From NCBI GenBank assembly GCA_945875085.1, contig CAMCJU010000044.1:1-7062 (forward strand): a stretch of DNA of 7,062 bases, read 5' to 3'. The DNA is from Candidatus Phycorickettsia trachydisci (lineage in GTDB: Bacteria; Pseudomonadota; Alphaproteobacteria; Rickettsiales; Rickettsiaceae). The translations under genes were made by a program, and so were the position numbers. This document shows, one piece after another, positions 6,150-7,062 of the stretch (the stretch's first letter is position 1; each line of letters begins with the position of its first letter). The notes under the pieces were generated by a model that had not been told where the DNA came from, did not search any database, and saw only the letters and a list, made by a program, of their open reading frames with translations.

Positions 6150-6635
6150 CTACAGACAGTCTTTAAGAAAAATTTCATATACAGGATGACTAAAATTAGA
6201 TAAAGAAATGCTGCTTGATATTAGCCAGCCTTGAAAAGTAATGCTAGCATCATCGTTTAATTTATACTCAGTTAAGGTAAATAATCCATAATCATCTGGC
6301 TTATATGGATCATTAATTTTTAGGCATTTACGCAAAATAATCTCAAGATTATTAAAAAAAACAGGAGTATTGATTTTAACATCTAACAATTGGCGCTGGG
6401 CAGTTATTTTATTAATGGCAATAATTTTGGCACTACCCCTCATTGCACTGTCAATATCAAGCTTGTAATCTTGAAAAAAATCTTGCACGTTATCGTCGAT
6501 ATCAATATTATCACCGCCATCATTTTGATATTGCTGAGCATCTTTTGAAATAAGGTCAAAAACTCCGAAAGATGCGGCTTTTTTTGAAGACAAAAGTAGC
6601 AAAATGATATAACAAATTTTTTTTATTAAATGCAA
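6150..6635 (-). CDS. DUF2155 domain-containing exported protein
   Basis: This 161-residue protein begins with a signal peptide, MHLIKKICYIILLLLSSKKA, likely cleaved near residues 21-23, so it is probably periplasmic or outer-membrane associated. A short acidic linker (about 36-62, rich in Asp) follows. Residues about 68-161 match the alphaproteobacterial DUF2155 family: AKIIAINKITAQ, then FNNLEIILRKCLK (94-106), FQGWLISSS (134-142) and HPVYEIFLKDC (150-160). Cys104 and Cys160 sit at family-conserved positions and could form a disulfide. Function is unknown. The start is TTG at 6633-6635: an in-frame TGA lies two codons upstream and no ATG would keep the signal peptide. AAGGG (complement of 6645-6649) gives a good ribosome site 9 bp before that TTG. 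It appears to be the first gene of the operon running through fliI, fliJ and ruvAB. Confidence 0.85.
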   Translation of the reverse strand: MHLIKKICYIILLLLSSKKAASFGVFDLISKDAQQYQNDGGDNIDIDDNVQDFFQDYKLDIDSAMRGSAKIIAINKITAQRQLLDVKINTPVFFNNLEIILRKCLKINDPYKPDDYGLFTLTEYKLNDDASITFQGWLISSSISLSNFSHPVYEIFLKDCL

Positions 6636-6644
6636 AGCTCAAAA

Positions 6645-6649
6645 CCCTT
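6645..6649 (-). promoter_or_regulatory. Ribosome binding site that fixes the TTG start of the DUF2155 gene
   Basis: AAGGG on the minus strand is 9 bp before the TTG at 6633-6635. It is one of the clearest Shine-Dalgarno matches in a window where most genes have none. It supports TTG over any later codon, which would delete part of the signal peptide. Confidence 0.6.
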
Positions 6650-6675
6650 GGAAGAGGACTGTTATATATAATTAA

Positions 6676-6704
6676 ATAATAGCCTAAATTTGCTTGAAGC
6701 TCAA
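6676..6704 (-). promoter_or_regulatory. Candidate sigma-70-type promoter for the DUF2155-fliI-fliJ-ruvAB operon
   Basis: On the minus strand TTGAGC (6699-6704, 4 of 6 consensus) is followed after exactly 17 bp by TATTAT (6676-6681, 5 of 6). The predicted start leaves a leader of about 30-35 nt before the TTG start codon. It lies in the 103-bp gap after mdh. The hexamers resemble housekeeping rather than flagellar sigma-28 or sigma-54 sites, which would fit an operon that also carries ruvAB. Confidence 0.5.
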
Positions 6705-6732
6705 TTTAATTTTATATATAGCTGACAAATGC

Positions 6733-6759
6733 CGGCTATCAAATCGCGGCTATCAAATC
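6733..6759. repeat. 14-bp tandem duplication at the mdh stop codon
   Basis: CGGCTATCAAATC occurs at 6733-6745 and again at 6747-6759, a perfect 13-base match with a 14-bp period. The mdh stop codon (TGA, 6739-6741) lies in the copy at 6733-6745, which mdh reads out of frame. Because 14 is not a multiple of 3, gain or loss of a copy changes the mdh C-terminus. Confidence 0.8.
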
Positions 6760-7062
6760 TCTTACCGCTTGGGCAGATGATGCAAAGCTTTTTTGCTCCT
6801 CCTGGTTTAGCTCTATCTCGATAATCTTTTCTACGCCTTTTGCGCCAATAATAACTGGCACCCCGACATACAAGTCTTTTACTCCATAATGCCCATCCAA
6901 ATATGCAGCGCATGGCAAAATACGCTTCTGATCAAGTAAATAGCTTTCGGCAATTTGCAGCGCCCCTAGAGCTGGAGCATAAAATGCCGAGCCAGTTTTT
7001 AACAGCGCAACGATTTCCCCTCCGCCATTTTGCGTACGTTTTGCTATAGCCAAGATCTTTTC
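6739..7062 (-). CDS. mdh: Malate dehydrogenase, C-terminal part (5' end beyond the window)
   Basis: This is NAD-dependent malate dehydrogenase of the LDH-like type used by alphaproteobacteria, interconverting malate and oxaloacetate in the TCA cycle; cytoplasmic. The frame is open to base 7062 and gives 107 residues, about the last third of a protein usually near 315-320. Conserved blocks are GGGEIVALLKTGSAFYAPA, then LPCAAYLDGHYGVKDLYVGV, then PVIIGAKGVEKIIEIELNQ. The catalytic His and the NAD-binding fold lie outside the window. A TTG codon at 7051-7053 is internal, not a start. The protein ends RDLIAAI, shortly after the last conserved helix. The stop lies within a 14-bp tandem duplication; with a single copy the frame would run on for about ten residues (see findings). 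Confidence 0.95.
   Translation of the reverse strand, partial: EKILAIAKRTQNGGGEIVALLKTGSAFYAPALGALQIAESYLLDQKRILPCAAYLDGHYGVKDLYVGVPVIIGAKGVEKIIEIELNQEEQKSFASSAQAVRDLIAAI

Noticed and set aside
6701..6913. 70-codon open frame overlapping the mdh end
   Set aside because: Most of it is an Arg/Trp/Cys-rich shadow of mdh. Only its last 14 or so residues matter, as the probable former mdh tail, and that is reported as a finding.

Overview
The window looks like chromosomal DNA from an AT-rich alphaproteobacterium, most likely a host-associated member of the Rickettsiales or Holosporales. The pointers are the low GC, weak or absent Shine-Dalgarno sites, an alphaproteobacterial-type DUF2155 envelope protein, an alphaproteobacterial-style FliJ and a complete succinyl-CoA:3-ketoacid CoA-transferase pair. 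The lineage is inferred from protein character alone; no rRNA or tRNA gene is present. The flagellar export ATPase implies a flagellated organism, or one that keeps a flagellar export apparatus.

Layout, left to right. Bases 1-316 hold no intact gene, only what looks like the decayed 3' end of a plus-strand gene, closed by a terminator-like hairpin. A promoter-like region (about 360-430) precedes scoA and scoB on the plus strand, which encode the two subunits of a 3-ketoacid CoA-transferase. scoB converges with, and overlaps by 50 bp, a minus-strand gene for an unrecognised 264-residue protein with a hydrophobic N-terminal half and an acidic, repeat-bearing tail. Everything from there to the right end is on the minus strand. 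Read in transcription order it is: the 3' part of mdh (malate dehydrogenase, cut by the window edge), a DUF2155 exported protein, fliI, a fliJ-like gene, ruvA, ruvB and the unrecognised gene.

The DUF2155-fliI-fliJ-ruvA-ruvB stretch has gaps of 43, 20, 16 and 0 bp and reads like one operon. A sigma-70-like promoter lies just before the DUF2155 gene. It would couple flagellar export (FliI ATPase with its FliJ stalk) to Holliday-junction branch migration (RuvAB). The ruvC gene that often precedes ruvA is not in the window. The mdh and sco genes connect to central metabolism: the TCA cycle, and acetoacetate/succinyl-CoA exchange.

No CRISPR array, insertion sequence, complete mobile element or defence system is visible. 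The least explained items are the 264-residue orphan protein, a 14-bp tandem duplication that appears to have moved the mdh stop codon, and the gene remnant at the left edge.
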